From NCBI GenBank assembly GCA_001599595.1, contig BCHH01000001.1, positions 3,445,719 through 3,509,718 on the forward strand: 64,000 nt of DNA, given 5' to 3'. A program made the position numbers and the translations under genes. Position 1 is the first letter of the stretch; each line of letters begins with the position of its first letter. A model generated the notes under the pieces. That model was not told the DNA's origin. It did not search any database and saw only the letters and a list, made by a program, of their open reading frames with translations. This stretch comes from Beverwykella pulmonaria. Taxonomy: Eukaryota; Ascomycota; Dothideomycetes; Pleosporales; Melanommataceae. Shown piece after piece: positions 20,756 through 32,727 of this stretch.

Positions 20756-23700
20756 GCTCGTAGAGTTTCGACTAATGTAGAATGTGTGAATGAATTGTTG
20801 ATTAATTGCGAATTAGTAGAGGAAAGGAGAGCAAAAGAAATCATTTGAACTTAAACCCACTTGCAGAAACGAGTCTTATGACCCTATGGTATGGTATGTA
20901 GGCGCCGACATTGTATCAGGCTATATAATAACCATCTCCGTGAAGTTTTTTGCGGAGATACAGAGATTGGGAAAACAGAGACCCTTTGCGGTGAGGGGTC
21001 AAGGCGCGGCCGGAAATGCTCCCTATTGGCCGTGCCTTCACAAGCCAATGCCGATGCACGTGACAAGTCTGGGATGGATTCCGTTAGAACTCTGGAGGTC
21101 TTAAGCAAGTTTTTATCTGCAAGGCAGATAGACGAATGAGAGGCGTTGATTCAAGTAGACGTGATGCATGACTTCGGTAGAATTGTGCCGGTAACGTAAC
21201 TTCGACAGGTCGTCGGACGTTGTCGAAGCTATAGTAGACGTAGCGCTAGGAGGAAGGAAGTACGTCCGTCACCCAAGGTGTAATATTACTTGGGGCTCAA
21301 TCGTATTCGATACCATATTCAAGGCTTGGGCTAGGCTTGGACCCCAATATAAGGTGTTTCGCCCTGGAAATGGTATATCCCTTTCAATAGGATCATTTTT
21401 CGACATCTGGTCCATACTTAGCATGAAATTTGAACAAAAGGCCATATATATGAACAGGATTTCTAAGAAGAGGAGAGTTTTTCTTAAATTAACAATTGTG
21501 AAAAATTGGGAGCGTTAAGGGACAGCTTCCTGGATGGTGTACAGGAAGGAAGTGAATTGAAATTGGCTTTCCGGAAACACTTGATCTTGAAGTTTTGATT
21601 GCCCATCAGAAAAGAAAGTGTTCCGAAAAGAATTAAAGACGTTACAAGAACATTAAAGGTACTATTGAAATGAAGTGGTTTCATCCAAACGGAACTCTAC
21701 TCCACCGTACACCTCAACAGCACCACCGATGTTTACTGCGGAAACAGAAGGTTCCACATCTTTCAAATCAATTATCAATCCTAGGAAAGAAGTTGCTCTG
21801 GATCACTACCGGAGCATGGAGTAGCTCCGAGACCATTTGCCTGGGTGTTTAAGTCACATTGTAAAACCTCGAATCGTCGGTGATGTTCGAAAATAAAGCC
21901 GCAATTACCAAGATAAGTGAATATAACTGCGACAATTAGTACTAAAGTCACTCGAACGTGTCGCTTTGGGGTCTAATTCGAGATCAGCGCTGACGGTTTG
22001 ACGAACTGTCGGTGTGGCACAACTGATCACTGCGCGAGTAATCCAGGAACCAACGCCTAGCAGTAGCCAGACCATGATAGAATTAGTATATGCCCGAAAG
22101 GGCATACGGAGAATAGGGAAGCACGGCAGTGGCATGACCTAAATTCAGGGGTAGCGGATGCAAGCTCAGCGGGGGGAAGATAGGATATTGCGAAGAGATT
22201 GGAGCCCAGTGTTTCGGGTAAACCGACATGCAGCGCGTGTTGCAAGAAGCAGCCATGATTGAGGTGAAGAAGGAAGCTTGAAATAGTGGATAAACGCTTG
22301 TTCGAGCCGCCGAGGGGCTAGGCTAGTGCATCCCGGTAGAATGAGGTGCCGACATGCCGACGTGACGACTTTCAACTCATCATCAGCTCCTCTCCTCCTA
22401 TCATCCGGCCTGCAGATACGAGCCTGTCGATTCTCAAAATTCCCAAAAAAAGAAAACTCTGCCCCCAGGTGGTGCCCCATTCCCCGGGAATGGCGTTCGC
22501 AGATCTTCGAGCAAGCAATTGCCAACCCCCCGAGAGCCAGGTACGCGACAATTCATTGTCCCCTTAGCAAATACCCCACTCTGGGGCTGAGGTGAGACTT
22601 CTGCTCCTAATCCTCATCACAGCTGGTGTTCCTGCGGCACTGAAACCTGTGCCTGCAGCCTGGTCAGCGTCGAGCCCCCACAGCGTTATGGTCTGATGGA
22701 CTTATGGGGTTCCGTCGTGATGCCGAGCGCGGGGCACGATGACAACAACATCGCCGCCTTGAGCTTGGGTGGACATCTGCAAGCCACTCGACAACAGCAC
22801 GTTCTGATGCGTCTACACTACGAGGCTTTCCGCTATCCAATTACTGCCCTCCAAGACCGGCCTGCGCTGTTATCTCTTACTGTTCTTGTCGCCTGCCGTC
22901 ACCAAGCTCAACTGCATCCGTGGCGCCGTGCAACAACGTAGATTATGCATGCCACCTCCAAGAAGGACGCTGGAGGGGCCTCCGCTCGGAGACTCCCAAC
23001 AACTTATAACAATACTGCTGGCAGTTACAATAGGATATGATTGGCTGAACAGCTTGTTTTTGGCCCCTCTCTATATTTCTCAAATTCCCTATGAATTGGC
23101 TCAATAGCAATGAAATTCAAGTCTCTACCACTTGTTCAAAGGAGACTAAAGCAAAGCACATATCGCTCGGAACTTCAACCTGTGAGGAGCTGACGCCGAC
23201 GCGTGGAAATGTACTGGGCATCCACCATAAACTCTTCGGTCTAGACAGGCGCTGCTAAAGAAAACGTAACCCTAAAATGCCCGATAACAGGATTTTATTT
23301 TTCTTGCATGAAATAAGCGGCGTCCAAGGGTCTTGCAACGAGTTGGCCACTCTCAAACACTTTTCGGGAGATACACAAAAGTCTTCGGCTCTCCGCCGTG
23401 TTTTCACCATCGCTCAAAAGGGAATAACCTGCTATTGTTCATTACCCGGAGTCGCGTTTTCGCTTACACGTCTGACGGTTCCTACCGACGCGCAGGTTAT
23501 CCTAGCAAGCACCATGCGCAAATCCGCCCATCATCAGGGTAGCTGTTGATCTTCTGCGTTTAGGCAGGAACCGTAGTGCGCTCCACCCATGCTATATCTC
23601 CACTAGTAAGTCGAGAGAGCAAGGATAGATCTTCAGAACTGCTCCCAATGCTTTGGCGAACCCGCCATGGCTTCCGAGTTTAGTACGGAAGGATAACGTA

Positions 23701-23771
23701 TATGATTCCAGAGGTACCTTCTTGGTATACAACACATCTCGCTAACAATATACTTCTTTTTCCAATGCAAA
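20756..23771. other. Gene-poor 3-kb gap
   Basis: No supported gene. Several frames (20886-21104, 22326-22595, 22696-22941, 23277-23549) have no recognisable family features, and I could not find a zinc-cluster regulator or its remnant. A single CACGTG lies at 21057-21062. The gap separates the dense redox cluster from the DHA2 exporter. Confidence 0.45.
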
Positions 23772-25856
23772 ATGTATTCAAAAACCAACCCCAGTTTCAG
23801 TCTTGATACCTCTTCAGCAATACATTCGTTAGAGGATGAGCAGTCCGCCGCTCGCAGCCCACCCTGGGAGCACGCTAAGGCACCAACCATTGCCCAGCTC
23901 GCGCAATCTAGAGCATATAGCCTCGACGAATGGTCCGGATTCCACAACTTGGGTTTCAACGTTCGATCCATTCATGAGTCTGACATCGAGAAACAAAAGG
24001 ATAGCTCTGTATCAACCAGTCCTGCCGCGTCAAGAATGTTTGGCTCAGCCCCAGATTCTCAGCATATCAGTCCCTCACCCGATGATCCTTCAGAACCGTC
24101 AATGACTAGAACGCGCGAGTTTGCTTTCATTTTCATCACATGTATTGCACAGTTCCTATCACTGGGAGCCCTAAACCAGACTGTCGCGCCTGTTATGGTT
24201 CTAGCGAATCATTTTCACATCGAGGACTACGGTACGCTGAGCTGGTTCTCAGCCTCGTTCAGTATGAGTGTTGGTACTTTCATTTTGCCTGCAGGTACGT
24301 TCACCGCACTTCATTTCATTTTCAATCCACCAAAATCAGTCACACAGAAGCCAGTGATCGTTGAATTACTTTAATGAGTCATTTTAGGGGTGGCAGCAAC
24401 GACCAGGCAGGAGCTGAAATTGCTGCTACTTCCCGAAAGAATTCGGTTTTCATTCTTGCGGATATCCATCGATCATTTCTTGAACTCGCACTGACGGCTT
24501 TCAGGTAGATTAGGGGATATGTACGGACACAAAAGAATATACCTTATCGGTTGGCTATGGTTTGCTGTCTGGTCTCTGATAACAGGCTTTGGTTACTCGT
24601 TTGGCATCATTCCATTCAGCATTTGCCGGGCTTTTCAAGGCATCGGTAGGCCACTCCTTCCTCTCACATTGACATTGAACTAATCTTACACCCTTTTAGG
24701 TCCTGCACTCCTCGTACCAAATGCTGTCGCACTCATTGGCCGCACACTCCCCGTGGGTAAGAAACGTATGATCGGATTCGCCTGCTTCGGCGCCTGCGGG
24801 CCCCTTGGTGCCGCAACAGGTGCTGTATTTGCCGCACTTTTTGCTGATCTTGTGTGGTGGCCGTGGGAATTCTGGACCTTGTGCATCGTCTGCCTGATCG
24901 TCATGGTTCTAGCGTTCATCATCTTACCCAACGAAAGCATGGATATTCCCGAACTCAAAGGACAACAACGCCCAAAATTCGATTACTGGGGCTCGATTAC
25001 TGGTGTCTCTGGACTTGTTCTCATCAATTTCGCACTTAACCAAGCTCCGCTCGTAACCTGGGCGAACCCTTACATTGGTACACTACTCGGAGTCGGATGC
25101 CTATTCATGGTCGCCTTCGTCCTCGTGGAACTCTACGCCACAGATTACCCTTTGATCCCCATCCGCGGTTTATCCAAAGACTCCATCTTCGCTCTGACCT
25201 GTATTGTAGCGGGTTGGTCATCGCATGGTATCTGGGCTTATTACCTATACCTATTTCTCGAGCACCTTCGGGGACACTCCGCCCTGCTGACCTCTGCCGA
25301 GACGTCCCCAGTCGCCATCACGGGCGTCTTCTTCGCCTTCTCAACTGTCTGGCTCATTCAACGCGTGGGCGTGAGCTATGTCATGCTCCTCTCGATGTCA
25401 TTTTTCATGGTTGGCTCGCTGCTGCTAGCTCTCATGCCAATCCACCAAACCTACTGGGCGCAGACCTTCGTCAGCGTGCTCATTATGCCTGGTGCTATGA
25501 ACCTTTCCTACCCAGCTGCCAACATTCTCCTATCTTCCTCGCTGCCCAAGGAGAAACAGGGAATTGCTGCCTCCCTGGTTAGTACGATGGTTAATTACAG
25601 TATTTCGTGTGGTCTCGGGTTTGCGGGTACAATTGATCGGTATACGATCGAAAATGAGGCAAGAAAGAGGGGGATTAAGAGGAACCCCGCGCCGTTGAGC
25701 GATACGAGGCCGGAGACGCAGGAGTTTAGGCTCAAGGGCTTAAGGAACGCATACTGGTTTGCGACAGGATTAGGCGGGGTAGGGATGTTAGTCGCAGGGG
25801 TTTTTGTGGTGGTTACCGAGAAGAGGAAGAGGAGGGCGGCGAAGCTGGCAGTATGA
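23772..25856 (+). CDS. MFS transporter, DHA2 drug:H+ antiporter type
   Basis: Predicted 606-residue transporter with a long hydrophilic N-terminus (about 110 residues, Ser/Pro-rich) and about 14 membrane segments. Exons are 23772-24294, 24505-24645 and 24700-25856. The second intron is 54 nt, but the first is 210 nt (24295-24504), unusual in this window. Joining gives FILPAGRLGDMYGHKRIYLIGW, the family's A-motif. Later landmarks are RAFQGIGPALLVPNAVALIG (motif C-like region), LFADLVWWPWEFWTLCI and YPLIPIRGL. The short Lys/Arg-rich tail faces the cytosol. Its role as efflux pump for amphiphilic compounds is inferred from family. Confidence 0.91.
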
Positions 25857-26694
25857 AGAGGATCATTTCGCCTCAGACAATGTCAAGTTTTGGCAAAAAT
25901 TTCGGCATGCATGTACTCAAGGGTTTTATTACGGTCATTTTTCCGGCATTGCATGGGACGGGATGATTTGCATCGGCACAGAGTACACAATGCGGAGAGC
26001 TCTATGAGATCTCTTACGGCATGCATTGGACATGGCGTTTAGCATTCTTTCTTCACTTTCACGGTCGCCATGTACTATGCCACGGTTTAACATAAGTCCC
26101 ACAGGCCAAAAATTCAAGTCTTTTTCGTCTATGTGTGATACATTGTCGATCTACACGCAGGAGTATCTTCATACAAAAGCAGGCGTATGTGTGAAGGACA
26201 TTCCAATACGTTTTCATCATGTGCCTCACCTCTATCATACACGCCTTTTCATCCCATTACTTAAAACTACCATAACGAAACCCTCAGCCAGCCGACCGTC
26301 ATCCTTCAACAAAACATTAGATCAGCCACGGACCCATCTGCTATTCTTTCTCACCCATGATACCCAGGTTCCGATTTCTATTTCTAGGAATTCCCCTCAT
26401 CCTGCTCCCGTATCCGACATCCGCCCACAGCGACTGGGTTCTACCTGGCATGCCGTACAGTTCCTGGACTAGCCATTCAACTCGATGCTGATAGGTGGAA
26501 GTTCAGATAAATGTATGGGTGAGGAGGATGGAGGGGCAAATTCTGCAACAGCCACCCCGCATCGCTTACATCTCCATACCGTCACGTCACGTCATTTGAA
26601 TTGAGAATTGTCGCAGCACTTCTCTAGGAACGGACAGCCCCCTTAAAGTTACCACCCATCCCGTTGACCTCCCCATTGCTACGACACCACAAGA
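25857..26694. other. Intergenic region
   Basis: These 838 bp lie between two plus-strand genes. The frame at 26026-26472 has no family features. The 3' part is presumably the promoter of the Gfo/Idh/MocA gene; a doubled CGTCACGTCACGTCA motif lies at about 26580-26594. Confidence 0.45.
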
Positions 26695-27884
26695 ATGTCT
26701 CCACCGATCCCCATAGCGCTCATAGGTAGTGGCATCTTCGCGAAGGAAGAACATCTCCCGGCGATCCTAGCGACGCCCTCGTTCCGCCTCGCAGCAGTGT
26801 ACTCGCGCAGTCTCTCCTCCGCGAAATCACTTGCTTCGGGACTCTCTGCACAAGACAGTCAGGAAGTGGGCTTGTACAGCGAAGATCAGGAGGGGCAGAC
26901 GTTCGAAGAGTTGTTGGCGAGAGAAGATATTAAGGGGGTTATCATTGCGTGAGTTGTTTTCTCTCTTCTGACAATGTTGTAGAGAAGGGAGGACGCACTC
27001 AGATGTATCTAGAAAATTTTGAATTGGATATATATCTTCGGTTTGTGGTATCAAGTCTGAGCAGCCGACGCTCACAATTACTAACCGCACACTTCTCCAG
27101 CCTCCCCATCCTTTCTCAGCCAGCATACATCCGCCGCGCCCTTACGGCTGGAAAGCACGTCCTAGCAGAGAAGCCCATTGCAAAAGACGTCGCTACCGCC
27201 AACTCCCTCCTCGACTTCTACAACTCCACCGACAAAACCGCAACTCTAGCCATCGCAGAAAACTTTCGCTTTCTCGCTTCCTTCCTGCATGCGTCAGAAG
27301 TAATATCGACGCTCGGTCGCGTTCTGAATTTCCGTGTAAGGGTAGACAACCTCGTCAAGCCCGGCGGAAAGTACTTTGAGACAAGCTGGCGTAAGGTCCC
27401 CGAGTATCAGGGCGGTTTCTTGCTCGACGGTGGCGTACACTTTCTCGCTGCAACACGGCTCTTACTCGCCAAAGAGAAGATTGTTCGCACAAGCGCATTC
27501 ACGGCGCAATTGCAGGAACATCTCCCACCCGTCGACACCCTACACGCGCTCGTTCAGCTCGACTCCGGCGTCGCAGGGACGGTGGAGATCAGTTTTGGAA
27601 CGACGTTTACAGGGAGCGAGTACAGTGTTGCGTGTGAGAAGGGTACGGTGAGCGTGAGTAGGGGGAAGGTAACGATCACCAAGGAAGGAAAAGAGGAAGT
27701 CAAGGAGTTCCCTGAGGAGGGCAATGGGGTGAAGCAGGAAGTGGCGGCGTGGGCGGAGGGGCTGGTAAAGGGTGTGGCGAATGAGAGGCAAAGCCCCGAG
27801 GAGGCGTTGAGAGATTTGAAGTTGTTGGAGGCGATCTTGAGGAGTGGGGAGGATGGGGGGAAGCCCGTGGTGTTGGAGTTGTGA
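26695..27884 (+). CDS. Gfo/Idh/MocA-family oxidoreductase
   Basis: Predicted 345-residue NAD(P)-dependent dehydrogenase. Exon 1 (26695-26948) encodes IALIGSGIFAKEEHLPAI, the Rossmann G-x-G-x-x-A loop, and ends in DIKGVIIA. A 152-nt intron (GTGAGT donor, TACTAAC branch-like sequence, CCAG acceptor) leads to exon 2 (27101-27884), which starts LPILSQPAYIRRALTAGKH. The diagnostic AEKPIA follows, with Lys of EKP in the active site. GGFLLDGGVHFLAATRLLL carries the conserved His region of the C-terminal domain. Fungal members include dihydrodiol dehydrogenase and sugar dehydrogenase-like enzymes. It may belong to the upstream redox cluster but stands 6.9 kb from it. Confidence 0.92.
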
Positions 27885-28055
27885 GGGGCCTGATGAGAAT
27901 CGCATGAGTCAGGAGAAGCATTTGCCCCTCTAGGCCTGAGAACCTGTATAACTCAAAACAGTCGACGTGGGGGCTTAAACGGGCCCGAGTCGATATGAAA
28001 GCGAGAATGTGATTGGGACAGCATTTGGCCCCCTCAGCCCAGAAATCTGTGTAAC

Positions 28056-29480
28056 TCAAGCTTCAGCGCTCGCAGCCATTGTCAGCTGACTCTGCTCCTG
28101 CTGGATCTCTTCATCCTCCAGGCCCAGCTTTTTTAGATCCACGGCCAGAGGATCCGTCTCTACTGTTGACTCGGTCGGGCCCTCCATGCCTGGCGGCGGC
28201 AGCGCCCAATCCGGCAACCCCGTCTCATAATCCCATCGTCCTGTCTCACAGCGATATCTTCTCGCATGCAAATATATCCCCAGCTCATGTGCGCCCGGGT
28301 CGCTATACAGAGGAGTGTCACAGATGTCGCACGTCTCGCCCGTCATCTTCTCTGCCTTGCGCTTATTGTACTGGTCGACCATCTCGTCATGGTAGGCTAC
28401 TGCGTCCGCGACGTCCTCTTTGCCCATGCGCGCCAGCCGCGTCATGATGTCCTCGTCGTTTTCATCCTCTGAGTGTGCGCGGCCAAGAGACGGCCCGAAG
28501 ACGCGCTGGTTCGCGTAGATTGGGTCGTTGGAGATGGGGTGCCCGAGGTATTGGAGGTGTACGCGGAGTTGGTGTGTGCGGCCGGTGATGGGGAAGCAGC
28601 GGACTATGGAGTAGCCGCGCAGTTTCTTCCACTCCATGCCTTCTTCTTTTTCTCCGTTTGTAGACGCTTGTGGTGATACGCCGTCTTTTGGTGGGTAGTA
28701 TGCCAGCCGTTTGAACACCGTCTTTGCTTCTTTGCCGTTTGCCCGCACGCGGTTGAGGCCCAGCTTGGGACTAATCTGTAGAATGGGTTTCTCGCACACG
28801 ATCTCGCCCTCGGGAAACTCGCCCACGACTCTCGTCACGTACTCCTTCTTCACGGTACGCTCCCTAATCTGCGCGCTCATGGTCTCGGCAGCCTGCTTGT
28901 GCTTCCCGATGAACATGATGCCGCTCGTGAGGCGGTCTAGCCTGTTGCACGGTAGCGGATTCCAGCCATATCCCCGGTCTGCGCGCATAATCTCGATGAT
29001 GGAGTTGAAGTGGTAGCGGCCCGCGGGGTGGACGGGCATGCCGGCGGGCTTGTTGATGACGATGAGGTCGTCGTCTTCATGGACAATGCCAATGGGCGTT
29101 GCTGTGACGGGGGGTTCGTGCCGGTGCAGCGTGTGCGATATCACATCCCCGTTCTTGACTATGGAGGCTGTCGAGGCCACGGGCTTGCCGTTCAGCACCA
29201 CGCGCCCTTCCACGATGGCCTTCTCATAGTATTCTGCGGGCCGGTCCCGGAACTCGCTCGCGAAGATGTCGAGGATTTCGCGTCCGCGCCACCGCTCTTT
29301 GCAGAATGTGTTGTATGTGTAGTGGTACGGCGTGACCTTGCGCAGGCCATCTTCGAGGTAGTAGGGCGGCGGCCACGGGTCGCAGGGTGTTGTGACGACA
29401 GGCGGCGGCGCTTCGAAGGGAAATTTGTCCGGTGGGTATGGGGGGTATTTATCGCGCGGCGGGGACGGGACGAGGGCCAT
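28056..29480 (-). CDS. PUS9: RNA pseudouridine synthase, RluA/Pus9 type
   Basis: Single-exon, 474-residue enzyme that converts uridine to pseudouridine in RNA. After a proline-rich N-terminus there is an S4-like segment (LDIFASEFRDRPAEYYEKAI, VVLNGKPV), then the RluA domain with INKPAGMPVHP, the catalytic CNRLDRLTSGIMF (Asp in RLDRLTSG) and the substrate-binding PITGRTHQLRVHLQYLGHPI. In yeast, the paralogues Pus9 (mitochondrial) and Pus8/Rib2 modify tRNA position 32. This protein has no C-terminal deaminase domain, which argues against a Rib2-like bifunctional enzyme. A CxxC pair (GETCDICDTP) near the C-terminus could bind metal. It is a housekeeping gene, divergent from the thioesterase at 29711. 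Confidence 0.93.
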   Translation of the reverse strand: MALVPSPPRDKYPPYPPDKFPFEAPPPVVTTPCDPWPPPYYLEDGLRKVTPYHYTYNTFCKERWRGREILDIFASEFRDRPAEYYEKAIVEGRVVLNGKPVASTASIVKNGDVISHTLHRHEPPVTATPIGIVHEDDDLIVINKPAGMPVHPAGRYHFNSIIEIMRADRGYGWNPLPCNRLDRLTSGIMFIGKHKQAAETMSAQIRERTVKKEYVTRVVGEFPEGEIVCEKPILQISPKLGLNRVRANGKEAKTVFKRLAYYPPKDGVSPQASTNGEKEEGMEWKKLRGYSIVRCFPITGRTHQLRVHLQYLGHPISNDPIYANQRVFGPSLGRAHSEDENDEDIMTRLARMGKEDVADAVAYHDEMVDQYNKRKAEKMTGETCDICDTPLYSDPGAHELGIYLHARRYRCETGRWDYETGLPDWALPPPGMEGPTESTVETDPLAVDLKKLGLEDEEIQQEQSQLTMAASAEA

Positions 29481-29710
29481 CGAGGGCCGGGCAGCGGGTG
29501 GAAGTCGCCCTTTGCTCGCGAGGTAGGCGAGGATGCGCGGGGAGGGCGCCAGCGGGAGAGAGAGGCGGTGGTGGTGGTGGGGTGTGTATTTCGGAGGTGG
29601 GATGAGGCATGCCGCAACCTCGGGGAGAGAGGCAGCTCTAGCCGAGGACCGATAGACGTTTGCTTAGGGTTTCCATCTACGGGCTTAAACAAACCTTGCT
29701 TTAACGTCCC

Positions 29711-30246
29711 ATGCTATTAAGAAGACCAGAGATGGCACTAGACGCGCTGAAAGCCCGGCGGCGGGACGACTACAAATTCCACCTTGAATATAGAACGAGA
29801 TGTACCATGCTCTGCTGCTTCCTACCCATCTACGTCATTAACCAATCCTAGGGAGCGACAACGACATGTACCACCACCTGAACAACAGCATCTACTATTT
29901 CCTCTTTGATTCGGTTGTCAACACCTACCTCATTACGCACTGCTCGTTACACCCGCCTTCCTCTCCGCAAATCGGCCTTGTCGTGCACTCGCATTGTGAC
30001 TACTTCTCGCCTATCGAGTTCCCTGCCGTCGTGGAATTGGCGCTGAGAGTGAACAAGTTGGGGAAGAGCTCGGTGACTTATGAGATTGGAGTTTTTGAAC
30101 AGGGAATGGAGAAGGTCAAGGCCGTGGGCGGGTTTGTGCATGTTTTTGTGGACAGGGAGAGTAGGAAGCCAGGCGTGAAAGGGATGGACGAGGAGTTGAT
30201 GAGAGGGCTGGGTAAGATCGTTTGGGAGGAGAAATCGAAGCTTTAG
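29711..30246 (+). CDS. Hotdog-fold thioesterase (4HBT-like)
   Basis: Predicted 161-residue acyl-CoA thioesterase-like protein. Exon 1 (29711-29801) ends in LEYRTR plus the first base of Trp. A 50-nt intron (GTACCA donor, TTAAC branch point, CTAG acceptor) joins it to exon 2 (29852-30246). The junction recreates RTRWSDNDMYHHLNNSIYY, the family's active-site block with Asp and the Asn-Asn-Ser motif, so an exon-2-only frame starting at 29866 would lose catalytic residues. Start at 29711 is the first in-frame ATG after a stop; a second is at 29732. It has no targeting sequence that I can see. The substrate is likely a small acyl-CoA. Start codons of this gene and the pseudouridine synthase are 230 bp apart. 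Confidence 0.9.
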
Positions 30247-31653
30247 TTGAAAAGCTCGTTTTTCAGAACCTGTTACTATCAATACAATGCGTGAAGATCC
30301 GTAAGACGGTACGAGGATTGCCACCAGTTAGAGGCAGGAAAGCAGACTTGATGAGCCAACTGCTACTAGAACTCAATACTGACATTCAAACTCCAATATT
30401 CGCATCGTAGTTCTTGCAACCTTAGTCCGCCACACTTGCTCAGGGTTATGAAAAGCCGTACCGGGATGTTGCCCCACGTGACGAGCTATTTAATACCAAA
30501 CAAGACCCGACAGCCTTTGCGCTACAAGAGTCACACTTCAATGACACTTCAGCTTGACTGAGTCATCCCCCACTGAAACCTACTAACCTTCAATCCAACG
30601 TTCACCACTTCTCGTCTACCACCACATACCCTTGTATGAATACATGAATTCCTTACACCACCTCTGGACGATACATGAAATTTCCCGTCTCATAACATCT
30701 CGTTACCTTTCCCAAAAGGCTTGACTGGCTCACGGCAGCGCGCTCTATCTGGACACAACGCACAAATCAACTCCCGACCACATCAACCATAGATGGTACC
30801 AGGATAAGTCCACCTGCAGTTACACGAGCCAGCTTTGTTTGAAAATGCTCTCATCATTTAAAGTATCTCCCTACCGTTCTCCACTGGAAATTCAGGATAC
30901 CAATAATGAAAGCCATGCCGTCGCCGTGTCACCCAGGACAATGCCTCCGGGTCCCTCATCACCATTTCGCTTACAATCTTCGACAATTCGATCAATTATC
31001 AAGACCAAAATCTGTTTCCGTTCATCGAAGTACTTTTGAGGAAATATTTAATCTTCCCTCAAGACCTTCCTATGATAATTTCTGGCACAGGGAACTGCAC
31101 TATATTAGTTCACTACCAGCTCACTAGAAATTTGTGACCAGATCTACAACCTCATCAGCAAGCATAATGACTTTGACAAGGATAAGTACTTCTACGACTT
31201 CGAATCTGCCAGACTGTTCTCTTATCCTCGTGTACACGCAAGAGCCATACCTGCTAGAACCCGATGTGTACCTGCAAAAGAATAAAAATTAGAACTTGAA
31301 TTAGTTACGTTGCTAAGCAAGATTACATTTACCTCCGGGCACTGCATACGCAGTCAAGGTAACTACCAAGAGTTGGATGTAGGGCAATATCCTCTTGATA
31401 GGTCTAGGCCTAGGACTCGTTGTTTAACACTCTATCATGGCATATAAGCGTATATAGCTCATCAGCCTCGAGACTTCTTTTTGCTGTAAACCCAGCCCGA
31501 ATATGTTCCTCCAACAATAAGGTGTATACCAGATAGCCATGGAAGGCATTCCTTCTATACGCTCCCTGTTCCATCTCCATCCCCACTAACCACTGGCCTT
31601 CACCTCCACCATCTCCGCCTACGTATCATCACGTTTCCCCCCTGAATTCCCTT
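30247..31653. other. Gene-poor region
   Basis: No supported gene in 1.4 kb. Short frames at 30222-30410, 30839-31039 and 30906-31127 show no family features. A CACGTG lies at 30475-30480. No RNA gene or inverted terminal repeat was noticed. Confidence 0.5.
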
Positions 31654-31926
31654 TCAACCCACAATCGCGCGCAATGTGACTTGTATTTTGAAATTGTCTC
31701 CGAACTGAGTGAGGATGATTTTGGTGAAAGTCAGGTCAAAAGTCTCTATGTTTGCGATGTGGCCTTTGCTTAGCACGAAGTAGAGGGCATCTAGAGGTGT
31801 TGTTAGCAATGAGAAATCGGGGAAAGGTTGGAGGGGGGACTGCCCAGCTATCGTTTTTCGGGACCGGAGAGCATGGGGGATATGTCTAGGAATTCGGCGA
31901 GGAGGGCGCGGAGGGGTTTCTGCCAT
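31654..31926 (-). CDS. Small hypothetical protein
   Basis: A 90-residue frame starts MAETPPRPPRRIPRH, rich in Pro and Arg, and ends in a more protein-like stretch (ALYFVLSKGHIANIETFDL and KIILTQFGDNF). An internal sequence resembling a branch point and acceptor (GCTAACAACACCTCTAG) suggests that the downstream part could be the last exon of a spliced gene. I do not recognise a family. It may be a remnant. Confidence 0.28.
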   Translation of the reverse strand: MAETPPRPPRRIPRHIPHALRSRKTIAGQSPLQPFPDFSLLTTPLDALYFVLSKGHIANIETFDLTFTKIILTQFGDNFKIQVTLRAIVG

Positions 31927-32727
31927 GGTGATGGATGAGTTGTCAGAGCGGGGTGGTCAGATGGAGAGTTAAAGTTGAGTAGAACAAATTGAAGTAGAGA
32001 ATATATTTTGGGGGCACTGGAATTTCACTACTTCAGATTACATCTGGTTGCTTGCAGTGGAAAGCAGGTGCAAATTTCTCGAGCTAATTTAAAGACGTGT
32101 GACGGACTAGATGTGACATAATAGCTTGTTTCCTAGGATGCCTCAACGACAGCTCTATCAAGGTGTTCCTCTACGGTGAAAGAATGTTTTAGAACATGTT
32201 TTTATGTTAATTGATCTACACAACTACGATTAGGTAATAATTGGTGTTGCAGAAAACCTTTTATCACCAATACAGCTGAACTCGTTCAAAGTATCGAATT
32301 AGGGCATCTACACTAAATGCCGAAGGGTAGGAAAAGGAACAAAGATTTCGCTCTTCTCTTTGAGAGCTATGCAACTCCTCACAACCCGTTACCTCAGCCG
32401 ATTATCACTAGCCGTTACCCACTCAGCTGTGTGACGTACCCCCAACTTGATGCCAACACAATGGAGAGCAGGTAATCCGAATATTCGCAACCAATCGTTA
32501 GCCGGCCCCAAACGAAAGAAACAACTAAATTTGGAAGGACTTGGTCCCAGTAGCATTTCCAAATCATACTTCCAACCCCCCCTTTTTTTTTTTTTTGTCA
32601 AATCATGCTCTCCCTGATAGTGCTGCGAAGCGTGGCTGTGTAGATAAAATCTGAACTGTGAGAAAGTTCTCCAGGTCCAGTTGACATCTCTTGTCCACCA
32701 ACCCAGAGCAGCGCTCCACTAAATGAC
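31927..32727. other. Intergenic region with a T tract
   Basis: This 801-bp gap has no supported gene. A homopolymer of about 14 T residues lies at 32583-32596. The frame at 32389-32601 on the minus strand includes that tract and is not believable. Confidence 0.5.

Noticed and set aside
22326..22595. Possible zinc-cluster regulator fragment in the gap near the cluster
   Set aside because: The spacing of the six Cys residues of a Zn2Cys6 domain is not present in any frame.
23772..23990. N-terminal 100 residues of the DHA2 transporter as a mis-joined frame
   Set aside because: The frame is open, continues into the first membrane segment and is typical in composition for hydrophilic N-termini of such pumps.
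29192..29692. Minus-strand frame upstream of the pseudouridine synthase
   Set aside because: Basic, Pro/Arg/Thr-rich shadow of the N-terminal coding region.
29866..30246. Thioesterase starting at 29866
   Set aside because: This would lack the RWSDND part of the active site that exon 1 provides.
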